Shown here piece by piece: positions 43,053 through 56,445 of a stretch of 64,000 nucleotides of DNA. The stretch spans positions 19,624,154 to 19,688,153 of the forward strand of contig NC_057788.1 of NCBI RefSeq assembly GCF_014905175.1. The letters run 5' to 3'. The translations under genes were made by a program, and so were the position numbers. The stretch comes from Aphidius gifuensis (taxonomy: Eukaryota; Arthropoda; Insecta; Hymenoptera; Braconidae). Under the pieces are notes generated by a model. The model ran no database searches and was not told the origin of the DNA. It was given only the letters and a program-made list of their open reading frames with translations. The stretch's first letter is position 1; each line of letters opens with the position of its first letter.

Positions 43053-44219
43053 TTTTTTATTCAAATTTTATTTTACTTCATAATCACTGTCGTCTGCTAA
43101 TGTTATTGTTCTTTTTTTTAATAACCGTCCTGCCATTGCATATATAAATTCTACTTCATTTATTGCTATTATGACTGCGGTGATATCTATATAATAACAT
43201 TTTCAGCATTGAAAATTTTTTTTTTTTTTTTTTTTTTTTGTTAAAATAAATTTACCTGCACATGAATTATTTGGTAGATGATTTCTTGTATTTTTTCAAT
43301 TCGGAATTAATCTTTATTATATTTTCATTTTTGTCATAGTCTTCGAATTCTATATTAGCCTCTGTTTATTATCTTTTGTTGATTAACTTTTCTCACTAAT
43401 CCTACAGTGATCATATATTTCTTGTTCAACTTGAATATTTAATAATTTATCATATGTTAATAATTTTCCTTTTCGTTTTATACATTTTATTGATAACGGT
43501 ACCTCAATAAATCCATGATCTTCATTTGCAGCTTCTCCAAAAAAAAAATACATCTTATTTTGTCACTCTTATCACATATATCTATCGTAAATTTTTTACC
43601 AGTTCCTCGTTCGTTTTCTCATTCCTTTATTTCACTTTTATTTATAATTCGTGCTCGAATTGTATCACTGTATTGAATTTTTAATTTAATTTTTTTTGTA
43701 AATTATATTCATTTCTAATTTTTGACTTACCATATTGTGTTTAATTTTCAATCTGTTATTTTTTCAATTTTCTTATTCATCAATGTATTTTTTGTTGTGT
43801 TTTTATCACTCAGTTTTATTTTTTTTTCTTCATTTTTGGATTGTTCCCTTCTTGTTTTCTTTTACCCATTTCGATTTTATTGGCATATGATTTCAAAAAT
43901 TTCGTTGTATCTGTTCTCAAATTCGTTAAAAATGATAGATGTTTTTTTTTTTTTCTATTGATGTGATGTTGTTGCATTAATTTTGTTTTTTTTTTAAGTC
44001 ATTAATTTTTGGTTATTATATGTTGTTTTTAATTGAACTAAAATGGATTCTGATTATTCTCCACATTATTATATCTTAAGTCACATATATTGTATTATTT
44101 TCTTCTGTTTTTTTTTTCAAACTTGTCATTTCATTTTTATTTTTTTTTTGTGATTTATTTGATAATATCTCTTAGATTTCCATTCGCATATTAAGAGGGG
44201 GTAACATAATTGAAATCAC
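43053..44219 (-). pseudogene. X2: decayed inverted copy of X1 sequence
   Basis: In reverse complement this matches X1 at 58060-60870. It includes the coding-like patches DEDHGFIEVPLSIKC-type (near 43500) and KIQEII (near 43290). X2 has no foldback at the point where X1 carries 58231-60547, so it is the empty site. T-rich expansions dominate 43550-44210. Confidence 0.5.
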
Positions 44220-45945
44220 ATTTTTTTTTATATATTAAGTGGTTTTTTTCTATCATATTTTTCCATATTTATCATATTTTTCGTTATATTTAGTGATTTT
44301 TTCATGATATTTTGCTATATTTTTCGATATTTTCCTTTATGTTTACTGATGTTTCCCCGATATTTTCCCATTTCATCGTGTTTAGATTAATTAAGGGACT
44401 TTCGAGGGATCTACTATGGTTAGAGGGGGGGGGGGAGAACTTAATTGATATGTTCCTATGTTTATCGTAATTTTTCTTATATTTACTGATTTTTCTTTGA
44501 TATTGTTATATTGTTTTCTACATTTTCCTGTATATTTACTGATATTTTTCCATATATATCGTATTTTTCTTTATATTCAGTGATTTTTCTTTTATATTTA
44601 CAGATAATTTCCATATTTATCGTATTTTTCTTTATATTCAGTGAGTTTTCCTTGATATTTACTGATATTTCCCTGATATTTTCTCATAATTATCGGACTT
44701 TTCTTTATATTCAGCAATTTTTTCTTCATATTTAGTAATTTTTCCTTTATATTTACTGATATTTTCCCATATTTATCGTTTTTTCTTCATATTCCCTGAT
44801 TTTTCTTTGATATTTTCCTATTTTTGTCTATATTTTCATTTATATTTACTGATATTGTCCCTTATGTGTCGTATTTTTCTTCATATTCCGTGATTTTTCC
44901 TACATATTTACTGGTATTTCCCATATTTATCCTATTTTTCTTTGTATTCAGTAAGTTTTCATTGATATTTACTAATATTTCCCTGATATTTTCTCATAAT
45001 TATCGGATTTTTCTTTATATTCAGCGCTTTTTCTTTTATATTTACTGATATTTTTTATATTTATCGGTTTTTCTTTCGACTTTTTCTTTATATTTACTGA
45101 TATTTTTCCATATGTATCGTATTTTTCTTTATATTCAGTAATTTTTCCTCCATATTCACTGAAATTTTCCCATAATTATCGGATTTTTCTTTATATTCAG
45201 CGATTTTTCTTTATATTCAGTAATTTTTCTTTTATATTTGCTGATATTTTCCTATATTGATCGTTTTTTTCTACATTTTCCTTTACATTTACTGATATTT
45301 TCCATATTTATCGTATTTTTCTTTATACTCAGTAAGTTTTCCTTGATATTTACAGATATGTCCCTGATATTTTCCCATAATTATGAGAGTTTTCTTTATA
45401 TTGACCCCTTTTTTTTATATTTACTGAAATTTTTCGTATTTATCGGTTTCTTCTTCATATTCAGCAATTTTTTCTGTATATTCAGTAATTTTTTCTCTAT
45501 ATTTGCTGATATTTTCTCATATTTAACGTTTTTTTCTTTATATTTACTGATTTTTCTTTGATATTTTTCTATTTTTTTCTACATTTTTCTTTACATTTAC
45601 TGATATTTTCTCATATGTATCGCATTTTTCTTCATATTCAGTGATTTTTTCTTCATATTTACTGATATTTCCCTAATATTTTCCCATAATTATGAGAGTT
45701 TTCTTTATATTTACTGATATTTCCCTAATATTTTTCCATAATTATGAGAGTTTTCTTTATATTTACTGATATTTCTCCATATTTATCGGTTTTTTCTTTA
45801 TATTCAGTAATTTTTCCTTCATATTCACTGATATTTTCCCATATTTATCGTTTTTTTCTTTATATTCAGTGATTTTTCTATATTTTCCTTCATATTTAAT
45901 GATGTTCCCCATATTTATCGTATTAAGATTAAGGGACTTAGAAAA
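44220..45945. repeat. AT-rich minisatellite (TTTACTGATATTTTCC)
   Basis: About 1.7 kb of irregular tandem repetition of TTTCTTTATATTCAGTGATT and TTTACTGATATTTTCCCAT words, with TTTATCGT spacers. The reverse complement of the same array is at 57400-58060 in X1. The long open frames rich in Phe, Ile, Ser and Tyr are artefacts of it. Confidence 0.7.
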
Positions 45946-46020
45946 TTTTCGGGGGGGGGGGGGCGGGGGGGCCAGCTGAAAAGCGAAAACAATAGGAAAT
46001 TAAAATTCTCTAAAAATAAT
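45946..46020 (-). repeat. G-run and shared X-element flank
   Basis: A run of G, then AAAAGCGAAAACAATAGGAA, matches in reverse complement 57235-57310 of X1 (TTCCTATTGTTTTCGCTTTT and a C-run). It marks the far edge of X2. Confidence 0.55.
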
Positions 46021-46640
46021 AACAAAATAAAAACCTTTCAGTGTGAAGTTAGCTGAAATAAAGTAATTTTTTTAAATAGGATACTTGTAATTTTTTTTTT
46101 TTATTATAAACAAAAAAGTTATGCAATTTTAATATGAATATTGCCCCAAAAAAAAAAATTTTTTTTTTTTGTCATCATTTTCCATCTTAAAATTAAAATT
46201 CGTTTGCTACAAATTCTAAAAAAGCTATTAGACCTATTTATCACTATTTTTCTTTAATTTTCTACAAAAGTACATTTTAACTCTTTTTCCACCCTTAATT
46301 TTTGAACTACAAATTAAACCCTTTTCACTACAAATTACTACAAATTTCAACTTTCATTTCATGTTTCAAAAAAAACATCTATACACAACATGAAACTTAA
46401 ATTGAATTCAATATTATAATGTGATAATTTGCTATTAAATCATAAATTATTTATCTCATTTTTCAAAAATTGTTTGACATAAATCTTTATAAAAAAATAA
46501 TGATGCTGTTTATTCATATCCTTCTCCAGATATCTTCTTAGAATGCTTCTACAATTTATTTGCAGGGTAGTGAAAAAAAAATCAGTGTGTCGGCCATGTA
46601 ACGCTCGGAGTAAGCGAACGCTCGGACCGAGCAAGCATTT
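46021..46640. other. AT-rich intergenic stretch
   Basis: No gene, repeat or inverted structure supported. A GC patch at 46585-46630 holds two GCTCGG words and nothing more. Confidence 0.35.
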
Positions 46641-47720
46641 GCCCATATATTATGTTATTGATATTTTATTATAATTATTATTTTATTATTAATATCGATA
46701 TTATTATTATGGATATAATGAATCGAAAATTCAAATGATATACATACTATTATTGAATTGATATTATTATTCTTCATAATATTATTGAAATTATTATTAT
46801 TTATAATAATATTATTGATATCTATAACGATACTATAAATAAAAATAACAACAATAATTTCAATAATATCATCGATATTAATAATATCAATATAATATTA
46901 ATAATAATATCAATGGTATGAATCATATTAATAATAATAATAATATCGATATAATATTGATAATGATAAGATCAATACTGACATTAATATTCAAGTATAA
47001 ATATTAATAATTATTAGTATTCATATTTTCAAATATTATTATTATAAATGTTATTATTAATATAATTAATATCATTTATATTATGACTATAGTCATTCCT
47101 AATTCCTAATTCCTATTCCTAATTTATAATGTTATCAAAATTATTATTGACATTCTTATTCTGTATAATATTATTGAAATAATTGTTATTAATAATATTA
47201 TTATTGATATATATTAATTCATGGTATGCATAATAATAACAATAATGATTTCGATAATATATCATCGATAATAATAAAATCATTGATATTAATATTAATA
47301 TTGATATATAATATTAATAATAGTAATAAAAATAATAATAGTACTGTCAATAATATTCAAATATAAAGTTTAGTAATTATTAGTATTTTTATTTCAAATA
47401 TTATTATTATAGATATTGTTATTAATATCAATAATATTGTTAATAATTGATAATATTGAAATTATTGTTGTTATTATTATCATTTATATATATTCATAGT
47501 ATAAATAATAATAATAATAACGATGATTATATGAATAATAATAATATTGATAATAATTTTAATAATATCAATGGTATTAATAATAATAATAATATCAATA
47601 ACGATATAATATTGATAATATTATCAATATTTATAGTTTGGATATTATCGCAATATGATCGATATTATTATTATAAATATCATATTGATATCATCATTTA
47701 TACTATAATAGGGTTCTTCG
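46641..47720. repeat. (AAT)n/(ATT)n low-complexity tract
   Basis: About 1.1 kb of interspersed ATT, AAT, ATC and GAT trinucleotides (for example TTATTATTGATATC). Frames here are Asn/Ile repeats and not proteins. Confidence 0.75.
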
Positions 47721-47892
47721 ATTCTTAGAAAAGGAATCGATCTTCAAGAATCGAATTTGTAAGAATCGGGTAGCCGATATATCGCCACAAAAAGTACTCG
47801 ATTCATAAAGAATCGATTAAAAAATCGTGTTTTTATAATTATTTTTTTATTAATTTTTTTAATCATACATTATTTGTTATGTATACACAATA
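47721..47892. repeat. GATTCTT/AAGAATC repeat
   Basis: Short inverted words GATTCTTAGAAAAGGAATCG and CAAGAATCGAATTTG; related AATCGATTAATCGGCTC sequence reappears at 48800-48870, on the other side of the TTAA MITE. They may be the ends of one older element. Confidence 0.35.
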
Positions 47893-48469
47893 TTAAGGCA
47901 GTATGTCAAAATATTGAAAAAAAATTCCCTCTCACAGATTTTGATCAAAGAAGGCCTATTTTTTAAGTGAAATAAAGATCTATTTTATCAAATTTTTTTT
48001 GTAATTTTCTACCACGATTTGACCGAGATAATTAGGGTCAAAGTTGACAACAATTTAACACTTTAACACACAAGTATAGGAAGCATCGGAACGTTTTCAC
48101 TTCTATTGAAAAAACGCTCTCACAGAAAACCTTTATTTTACTACAGCTTATACTTCTTTTAATAACAAAAATAATTAAAAAAAAATCATTGATTTCTACC
48201 ACGAATTTTAAAAGTTATTAATTATTTAAGACGAAAATTTAGGGTCAAAAACGGTCAAAAAGTACCAGGCGAAGCATTGAAAATCTGCTGAAGTAGTATT
48301 AGTGTGTGTAAATACGAGGCGCCATCACTCATACTTCTAAAGACGCGTCAGTAAAGTATACAAATTTTAGACATTAGAGGGCACTTATTATTTTTTTAAG
48401 CTATGGTTACAAGGGTGCCTCTTTGAACCCAAAGAATTATCCTACCTTGGGATTTACATACTGCCTTAA
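47893..48469. mobile_element. TTAA-flanked MITE, family 1, copy B
   Basis: 577-bp inverse copy of 140-702, from TTAAGGCAGTATGTCAAAAT to ACATACTGCCTTAA. The two copies agree throughout with scattered substitutions. Confidence 0.8.
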
Positions 48470-48875
48470 TAGAAAAAAAACGAATGAAATTGAATGAAAA
48501 ATATGATGTTAAAAAAGAGAATATTATAAATATTAATAATAAATAATTAAATATTATTATTATTCATTAAATATTAAATATTAAATAATATTCATATTTA
48601 TAATAATATTTATTATTTATATGAGAACTGTCAGAAGCCAATCCTCAATCATCAAGTGTCAACGAACTTTGTTGTTTCTTTCTAATTTTTTTTCTTTTTT
48701 TATTTTATATTAAAAAAGAGTTTAAAATAAATACAAATGGTGGCCTAGGTTTATAAAACCTAGAACAATGCGCTTTGTAAGGGCGAAAAACAAGACCGAT
48801 TCTTTGGGCGATATTCGGTGAAAAAGAATCGTGAATCGATTAATCGGCTCTGAAAAGAATTGGATAATTGTACTC
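48470..48875. other. AT-rich spacer
   Basis: ATT-rich DNA, then the GATTCTT-type repeat noted for 47721-47892. No gene. Confidence 0.35.
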
Positions 48876-49528
48876 GATATTTTTTTCAAATTTTTCGGTC
48901 GTTTATTTTTTTTTTTATTCAACGATATGTAGTGTCACAAACTGTTTTTTTACAATATTTTTTGAACCGCTGAACCGAATTAGTCGATGTTAAAAAAATT
49001 AAGGTTTTTTTTCTTTCCAAAAACAGATATGATATTTTTTTTTACTTTTTGGGCCTTATTAGATTCAATATGCCCATTTTTGGACATGGCCCAATTCCAA
49101 ATATTGACCGATCAATTCCGGAAATGTTTCAATCGACGACGCTTCATCTGTAGACTCTACGATATTTTTTTCAAATTTTTCGGTCGTTTATTTTTTTTTT
49201 TATTCAACGATACGTAGTGTCACAAACTGTTTTTTCGCGATATTTTTTGAACCGCTAAACCGAATTAGTCGATGTTAAAACAAATTTAGGTTTTTTTTTT
49301 TTCCAAAAACAGACATGATACTTTTTTTTACGTTTTGGGCCTTATTAGATTTAATATGCCCATTTTTGGACATGGCCCAATTCCAAATATTGACCGATCG
49401 ATTCCGGCAATGTTTTAATCGACGACGCTTCATCTGCAGACTCTACGATATTTTTTTCAAATTTTTCGGTCGTTTATTTTTTTTTTTATTCAACGATATG
49501 TAGTGTTACAAACTGTTTTTTTACAATA
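48876..49528. repeat. Tandem repeat, period about 285 bp
   Basis: 2.3 copies of a 285-286 bp unit. The word TTTTTCGGTCG occurs at 48891, 49176 and 49462. The unit includes GAACCGCTGAACCGAATTAG and GACATGGCCCAATTCC. The third copy stops at 49528 inside TTTTTTACAATA where the Helitron 3' end begins, which suggests that the Helitron inserted in the array. Confidence 0.7.
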
Positions 49529-49682
49529 CAAGGGTACATGGCGCGCCTTCAGTGCGCCTCCATACCTACCACTTTTATACTTTAAGCCGTGTATCCACTT
49601 TCAATTTTTAAAGCAGATAAAATATTATCAAATATATTAAACCAAACCAAAATAAAATGATGAACCATATTAATTAATTTAT
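49529..49682 (-). mobile_element. 3' end of the Rep/helicase Helitron
   Basis: On the minus strand, downstream of the Rep/helicase stop, the sequence closes with GGCGCACTGAAGGCGCGCC, a near-palindromic hairpin, and then ATGTACCC at the border with the 285-bp repeat. A hairpin just before the end fits a Helitron terminus, although the last bases are not the usual CTRR. Confidence 0.5.
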
Positions 49683-52600
49683 TCATTCATTTAAGAATAA
49701 TTCTTTATACACATAGTTTTTAACAATATTACTTTGACGTTGATCACCTAAAAATATGCGAAGTGATCGCCATGATCTTACTCTTGAAAATGCAACATAT
49801 ATTTGTCCATGATTAAAAACATCTTTACGTAGATCAAGACCAACTTTATCAAAAGTTTAGCCTTGACTTTTATTTATAGTCATCGCAAATGCAATTTTTA
49901 TTGGAAATTGTCGACGTTTAAACGTAAAAGGATAAATATTTTCACAGTACAGTGTAATACGATGTAAGAACATGATATTTCCTGCTTTATCACCTGTCAA
50001 AATTCGACACCGAATAAGATTATTTGCAAGATCTAATATTTGTAATCTTGTTCCATTGCATAAACCTTCGTTTGTACTTAGATTACGTAGAAGCATTACA
50101 ATACAATTTTTTCTCAAATTAAGTTGATATGGCGGAAAGCCTGGAGGGTTCAAAGAATTCAAATATTCAGGTAAAATTGCATCATCAATATCTCCGTTAT
50201 CACAATTTTCTGTACTGTCTATTCCAGTATATATTTTTTCTGTACTTTTATCAAGTAATTCAACAACTTCTATATTTATATCATCAACATCAATATTTCT
50301 AGCTGACAAAACCGCGATTTTTGCTAAGTCTGTATATCTATGATTTTTGATTAAATCTTCAAACATTGATTTTACTATGTCATCATTTCTTGGGGCTACA
50401 CATCGCTCTGGAACCGGAAAAAGGTCATTATTATCATTTAACGATCCGTTCCCAACATTTAAAAGATATTTCACAAATTCGGTTTCTTCTGGTAATGCTC
50501 GCATATTTTCAGTTAATGAATAAGTTATAAAATTTTTCCATAAATAACTAAATTTTATAGACAAATTTACTACTTCACTGCGAGTTGCATTTTTTTTGAC
50601 AGGTAACAATTGGCGGAAATCCCCACCTAATATCACAATTTTCCACCAAATGGTAAATCAATTCTAGTTAGATCACGATAAAGCCAGTCAGCAAATTCCA
50701 AGCAGTGCCTTGGTGCCATTGGAGCTTCATCACACAAAATTAAATCTATTTCAAGTAAATCCTTTGCTTCTTTAGATTGATATTTTATACTTGACGTTGA
50801 ATCAGCAAATAATGGAACTGGCATTCCAAATGTTCTATGAATAGTTTTTTCTTCAGGAAGCAATACAGCTGCGATCCCTGTAAAAGCCATCATAGCTAGT
50901 TTTTCCCTTTACTTTTTACCAAATGATAAATCGTTGTATAAACAAACGTTTTCCCAGAGCCACCTGGCCCATCAATATAAATACATGAATCAACAATATT
51001 TCTTGTTTCAGTGAACAAAGCAATATTCAAGATTTTATCTACTATTGCTTTTTGTTTTAGATTTAATTTTGCATATTGTTCCTGTCCAATTCGTTCATGA
51101 TAAATTGTCGACATTCCATCATTGTATAACTGTCTATCAAAAATTTCAAAATTAGTTATCAATGGCATGGTAGGGAAATTGTTCATATTCGAATTTTCTC
51201 GAGATAATAAGTGATTTATTTCATGGTAAGCTCTTGCATGTGATTGATATAAATCGTAATCTTTCTGGAAATCTTCAGACATAGCATCTTTAAATTTTTC
51301 CCAAAGATTTTCTGGTTCAACTGGATGACAATGAATCAAAATGCTTACAAACAAACGTCTTAATTGGCCAGGCATTATCCATATTTCACCTTCAGTGATT
51401 GCTCGGTCCCATTCAGCATCATCTTCGATTAATCCCAACGCCAGACATGCACTGTGATAAGTATCATGTATGATACCATTAACTGTTCGAATATTTTCAT
51501 AGCTTGTGGCCCCTTTGACTGTTATTAATAATAATCTGAGGTGAAATAGTTCAACTTGACTCGGACTAATTGAATACATTCGTCCAATTACATCAAAATG
51601 TTTTTTTCGCATTTCCCATGAAGATGCGTTTCCCCCTGTTCGTTTTTTAAATACGTAATGTAACGGAATTTCGGAGTAAGTGAATTGATTTGCTATTGGA
51701 TCACGTTGGTTTAGATTGAAGTAATCCATCAACATAGTTTGTGTGTTCAATGCATCATAGCCTCTTCACTTGCTTCATCACTAATAGTAATGCTCTGCTC
51801 GTTCGGTAAATAAACAGGCAGTCGTATAATTGAATGATTTTTGTTTTGAAGTGGTCTTCCATATATTCTATCGCATGCCTCAACTGGACTAACATATCTC
51901 GAGTCTATATGATTTTTAATTTCATCATGATCAATGGTATTGTTATTATTATTATCATTGTTGTTATTATTTGTTATTTGAGCAGCAGCTTTATCGTGAC
52001 CCTTGTAAATATATTTATAGAGATATTTTACTGACTTGATACTTGTAACAATTTCAACATTAATATGACAATTGAAAGTTTTCAATAATATAGGGTTATA
52101 TGGAACGACATATTGATTATCTGTTGTTGATCCGTTAGGCAAAAGAAAATCTCCAGTATTTCTACGACAATAAGTAGGATAACCATTTTCATCCATTGTT
52201 GTCTCGTTTTGAAATAATTTTGGAAATCTTTTAGAGCATCCTCCTTTTTCATTTTTGCACCAATCACCACAGGCATGAATCATATTTTTTATAACTATAT
52301 TATGAAGTATAGGATAAATATTCGAATCAGGAATTTCTGCATAAATATACTTATCAACTTTTTCAGGAGTAAGCATTTTATCGCCATGTTTCAAAGTAAC
52401 TAATAAATGAATATGAGGAAGTCCACGTTTTTGATACTCGACGACATATACAAATGCAAGTACTTCACCAAATAATTTTTTCTTTTTTATTATTGTTATC
52501 AGTTCATCCTTTTTTATATCAAATACTCGTGAAACAATATCTGGTCTGTCTGATGCTATTTGGCCAGGCAATAAATTTTCTTGGATTTCTCGCCAATTTG

Positions 52601-53942
52601 GATTACACGTCATAGTTACAAAAAGATCAGGTTTACCAAATTTCCTCACAATAGCCATTGCATCTTGGTAATACATGTTACGTGGGGAACCTGTGAATGA
52701 TGATGGTAGAATCACCATTTTTCCGATACGATTATCTGATTTATCAGCTGACCGTTGTAAATAATCGATCATTCCTCGATAACTATCAGCACGAATTTTT
52801 TGTTGATTTAAACGACAGAAAGTCATTCGATCTTTTTCGATTTTTACATAACTATCAACAATCCATTGCTAGAATAATCGACCACCCATTATAATTATGT
52901 TATTTTCTCTGGTAGCCATTCTATATTTTGTATATGCTGCTCGAGAAACCCGTTTTTGTTTATTAACACATGATCATTTATCATGCCATCCTCTTGTACC
53001 ATGAGGGTAATACATTGGATACACCCAAGGCTCGATATTGGGGTTCATTGAACTAACTAATTCTAATTTTTTAGTCTGCTTATTCCGTATTGATACATAA
53101 GACCCTGGTATTTCACCATCAGCAGTAGTTGTAAAAATAGCAGCAACCTCATTAACTCTCTGATCATTGTATCGTCTCTCATCTATTCCTTGTCTATTCA
53201 AAAAAATTAAATTCATTTCAGGTTCAGGTTCTAATGGATTGTTGCTCACGGCCTGACGTATTTCCTCATGCATCATCTGATAAGATTGAGCATAAATATT
53301 GCATTCACGAAGAGCTTTATCAATAGCGTCAACTATTTGTCTATCCAACTGCGATGATTCATTACATCGAATATTAGATGATTCGTTTTGGTCAACAATA
53401 AAAAATTGTCCAAATGCTGGTGAATCATTAGATGCGGGGTACAGAGATGTATTCAGTTGATAATATATTTGACCGTGAATTTTAAAACAATAAGGTCCAG
53501 AATGGTTGTTAGGGTTGAAATTGACTAAGTTAGCATTGAATGAAGCGAAAGCAAATTAACTGTTATAGCACCTCATTCTCTCTAAAAAATGTTTAGAAAG
53601 TCGATGCACACCTGTGAATAAATCTGTCAGTATTTTTGGAGGAACTGGCAAAGTTCCAAGACAGACTTCACCATGACAACAACAATCATTGAATGAATTT
53701 TTTTTATTCCCTGGTTCTTCTGCTTTAAAATGTTTTGCATTACAGTGCTTACATAAAACAGTCATGCTACCTATGTAATGTTCTTCTATATTATTCAGAT
53801 CTAATTCAATATTTTGTAAATGAGCTTGTTCTAAAACCCTTCTCTGTCGAAAAGATCGTTGACGATTTGCATTTTTTTGACGTTTAGCTCGTTGGAATTC
53901 CTCTTCTTCTTCAGGTGTTCTCTCAATTCTCTGCCTCGGCAT
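49683..53942 (-). pseudogene. Helitron Rep/helicase, decayed
   Basis: A frame of about 1,420 codons from ATG 53942 (MPRQRIERTPEEEEEFQRAK) to the stop at 49683. It has an N-terminal basic region and a zinc-like CKHCNAKHF block with CCCHGE. The HUH nuclease part has GLPHIHLLV and the paired tyrosines of KYLYKYIYKGHD. The Pif1-like helicase has GPGGSGKTFVY (Walker A), LILCDEAPM (Walker B), GGDFRQLLPV, TENMRA and the final MTINKSQG and YVAFSRV. In its family it nicks, unwinds and replaces strands in rolling-circle transposition. Lesions: in-frame stops at 53556, 52974, about 52870 and 49857, and single-base frameshifts near 51748, 50895 and 50638. All motifs are otherwise conserved, so decay is recent. 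Upstream on the same strand lies the RPA-like gene. Confidence 0.88.
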
Positions 53943-54800
53943 TTTTTCAAAAATTTAATTACGTTAAAAATTAATTAAAAAATTAATCGATAACCTATAG
54001 AAAAGAAACATTCATTTTAACAGAACATAAAACATTAAAATCAATTCAAACTACCTTACTTGGTAATTAAATAATTGATATTATGCTGATGTTAACAGTG
54101 AAGTCAATACAAAATTAATTTATATAACTTAGCACGTTGATCATGTAACCACAAAAGTGATTATTATTTATTATTTATTATTTATTTTCAATTTTATATG
54201 TTTTATTTATTGACAGACTCAATATAACATTTGAAAAGCATTAGTTACTATGACAATAAGCATCGTGTTATTCAGATAGCCGCGATTTTAAAAATCTCTT
54301 TTTTCCCTCAGTTAATTTATCCGCTAGATAGTTACGTGGATGTAAAGTGGAGTGCTTGAATTATGTATATATGCGCAATATTCTTTCACTCAGTGTAAGC
54401 TGTAAACATAACAATATTGATAGACATCTGTCACGATCAAATGAATCATATTTTATCAACACGACCATAAACCTCAATGTATGCCTAGCTAGACTCAAAT
54501 CAAATGGACAAATGAGATGATTCACAATCAAAAATGTAAAAAAAACCTGAAATAATCATATTTTTTTTATTTATTTTTTATTTCTAATATATAAGTAATA
54601 TCACAATTTATGTAATACCATAAATTAATTAATTAGTAATTAATCAATTTACTTAAATCAATTTTAATCAAAAAGAAGCAACACATTCGCCATATACCAA
54701 CTAATCTTAATATTAGCTGATGCTTAATTTTAATCTTCAATTTTTTATCAAAATATTATTAATAAATATTATTATCAAAATATTATTTTTGATAATTCAT
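53943..54800. other. Spacer between the Rep/helicase and RPA-like genes
   Basis: AT-rich, no coding frame. It probably holds the Rep/helicase promoter. No element ends are recognised, so both genes could lie in one Helitron. Confidence 0.4.
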
Positions 54801-56445
54801 TTAATTTTTTTTTTCATCAATGCCTGATGATGATTTAATTTGCAATGCTGCTGCTGGTTTAGACACATCATTTTTAATTAAATCATCACTTTTATCATCA
54901 ATTGACCCATCACTTTCACATCCAACCGACTCATCACTAATAGAAATTGCACTGTCATCACATTCATCACCATTTTCATCTTCAATAACAAATGGTTCAA
55001 GATTTGTACGTGCACGTTTATGTGCTAAAAAAAAAAACAATAAAAATTAATACACCATAATTTAATCCAACAAAAGAACATTTATACTTACAATTTGTTG
55101 CTGGTGCATGTTTTTGTTCTCGTTTAAAGCATTTTTTTTGTCCTTTTTTAATGGCTACTATAACCAAATTAAAAAATGATAATATATATTTATTTATTAT
55201 ATACAATTGTTTGTTTATTTAATATGTATGACGTAAAACCTACTATTTTGTAATTTAATTGGTGTTGGTGCTGGTACATTTGATACAACTGATACAACTG
55301 GTACAACTGGTACAACTTGTGTTGACGTTTGTACAACTGATGGAATTGGTACAGCTGTTGTTGGTGCTTGTACATTTGATGTTTTAATTTCTATAAACAA
55401 TTATATAAATAATGAAATCAACATACAAAATTGATTTTAATATATTAGACAAACCATTTTGTGATTGAAATATTGTTGGTGCTGGTGATACATTTGATAC
55501 AACTGGTACAAATGATGTTGATGATTGTACATTTGATACAACTGGTACAAATGGTGTTGGTGCTTGTATATTTGATACAACTGGTACAAATGGTGTTGGT
55601 GCTTGTACATTTGATACAACTGGTAAACGTGGACGTTTACGTGAAATAGGATGGAATGATAAATCCAAAGCATTATTATCCATTTGTTCAATATCATGAC
55701 GAATAATAATGTCAGTCATGTTAATCAATTGAAAGTGCATGTGTATCATTTTTCCTCTCATTAAGATAGGAGCACCAACCACAAATATTGGATTTTCAAC
55801 ATAATTAATCACATGGACACGAAATTTGCTTCTTATGAAGCCTACTATTTCTGAAAAAAAAAATAACAAACGAATGAATTAACAACCCTAAAAATTAATT
55901 GAAAGCAATTTTTACCAATGACATCAGTTTCTTCAAGCAATGAGTCGAATGGTACACGACGAACATTAATTCTGGAATTAAATTTAATTCTGGATTATGA
56001 AACCCATGAAAAAGAATGTCTGTGTGAGATTGAATATGAAAATCTACATCCAAACATTCAGGGTCACGAAAACGTGGTATGCCTAGCCGAATGTTTCCTC
56101 CCAATAATTCAACAATTAAATTTAATTTTATTTCATCTTTCCATTTTTGACACATTATGGTTCCCCATAAAATACAACGAATTTTAGTACCATCTTTATT
56201 TGATAACACAAAATCTGAGGACATGATATTGGCTTTTTTTCAATTGATATAATGTCAGTCATAGATGTAACATACCCTGTAACATTTCTGTCAAAAAAAA
56301 GTCATCAAAAAAACATTATTTATTTTGTTATTGTTTTATTATTTTATTTTTTTTTTAAGTTTTATTATTCTATCACTTACATTCCTTTCTCATTATCCTC
56401 AACCGCAGTCATTTCTGCGGTTGATGTATATTTTATATCAGCCAT
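54801..56445 (-). pseudogene. RPA70-like single-strand DNA-binding (OB-fold) gene
   Basis: Six exons can be traced: 56445-56381, 56287-55916, 55850 to about 55455, 55390-55244, 55157-55092 and 55024-54801, with GT-AG junctions. Exon 1 gives MADIKYTSTAEMTAVEDNEK. Exon 2 has INVTGYVTSMTDI, FVLSNKDGTKIRCILWG and INVRRVPFDSLLEETDVI, which together look like an RPA70 DNA-binding OB fold. Exon 3 continues VGFIRSKFRVHV and then carries PVVSNVQAPTPFV repeated in tandem. The last exon is acidic (IEDENGDECDDSAISISDES). Two frame changes within exon 2 suggest decay or a missed splice. RPA-like proteins bind single-stranded DNA, and such genes are known as passengers of some Helitrons. The Rep/helicase lies 0.9 kb downstream in the same orientation. 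Alternatively it is a host gene copy. Confidence 0.6.
55455..55640 (-). repeat. Proline/valine repeat region in RPA-like exon 3
   Basis: Three copies of a 39-bp unit encoding PVVSNVQAPTPFV, degenerating at the end to VQSSTSF and VSPAPT. A similar VVPVVPVVSVVSN tract lies in exon 4 (55260-55340). Both are probably flexible linkers that change length easily. Confidence 0.65.

Noticed and set aside
44511..45561. Several hydrophobic open frames that look like membrane proteins
   Set aside because: Products of the TTTATATTCAGTGATT minisatellite; the same composition appears in the reverse array at 57471-57836.
44428..45971. Long G runs at 44428 and 45950 as possible assembly errors
   Set aside because: Similar C-runs occur in the inverse copy at 57290-57370, so they are probably real, although their exact lengths are not reliable.
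46641..47728. Asn/Ile-rich frame
   Set aside because: Trinucleotide low-complexity DNA, no start context or conserved composition.
48987..49503. Two similar frames resembling a duplicated gene
   Set aside because: They are the same piece of the 285-bp tandem repeat read twice.
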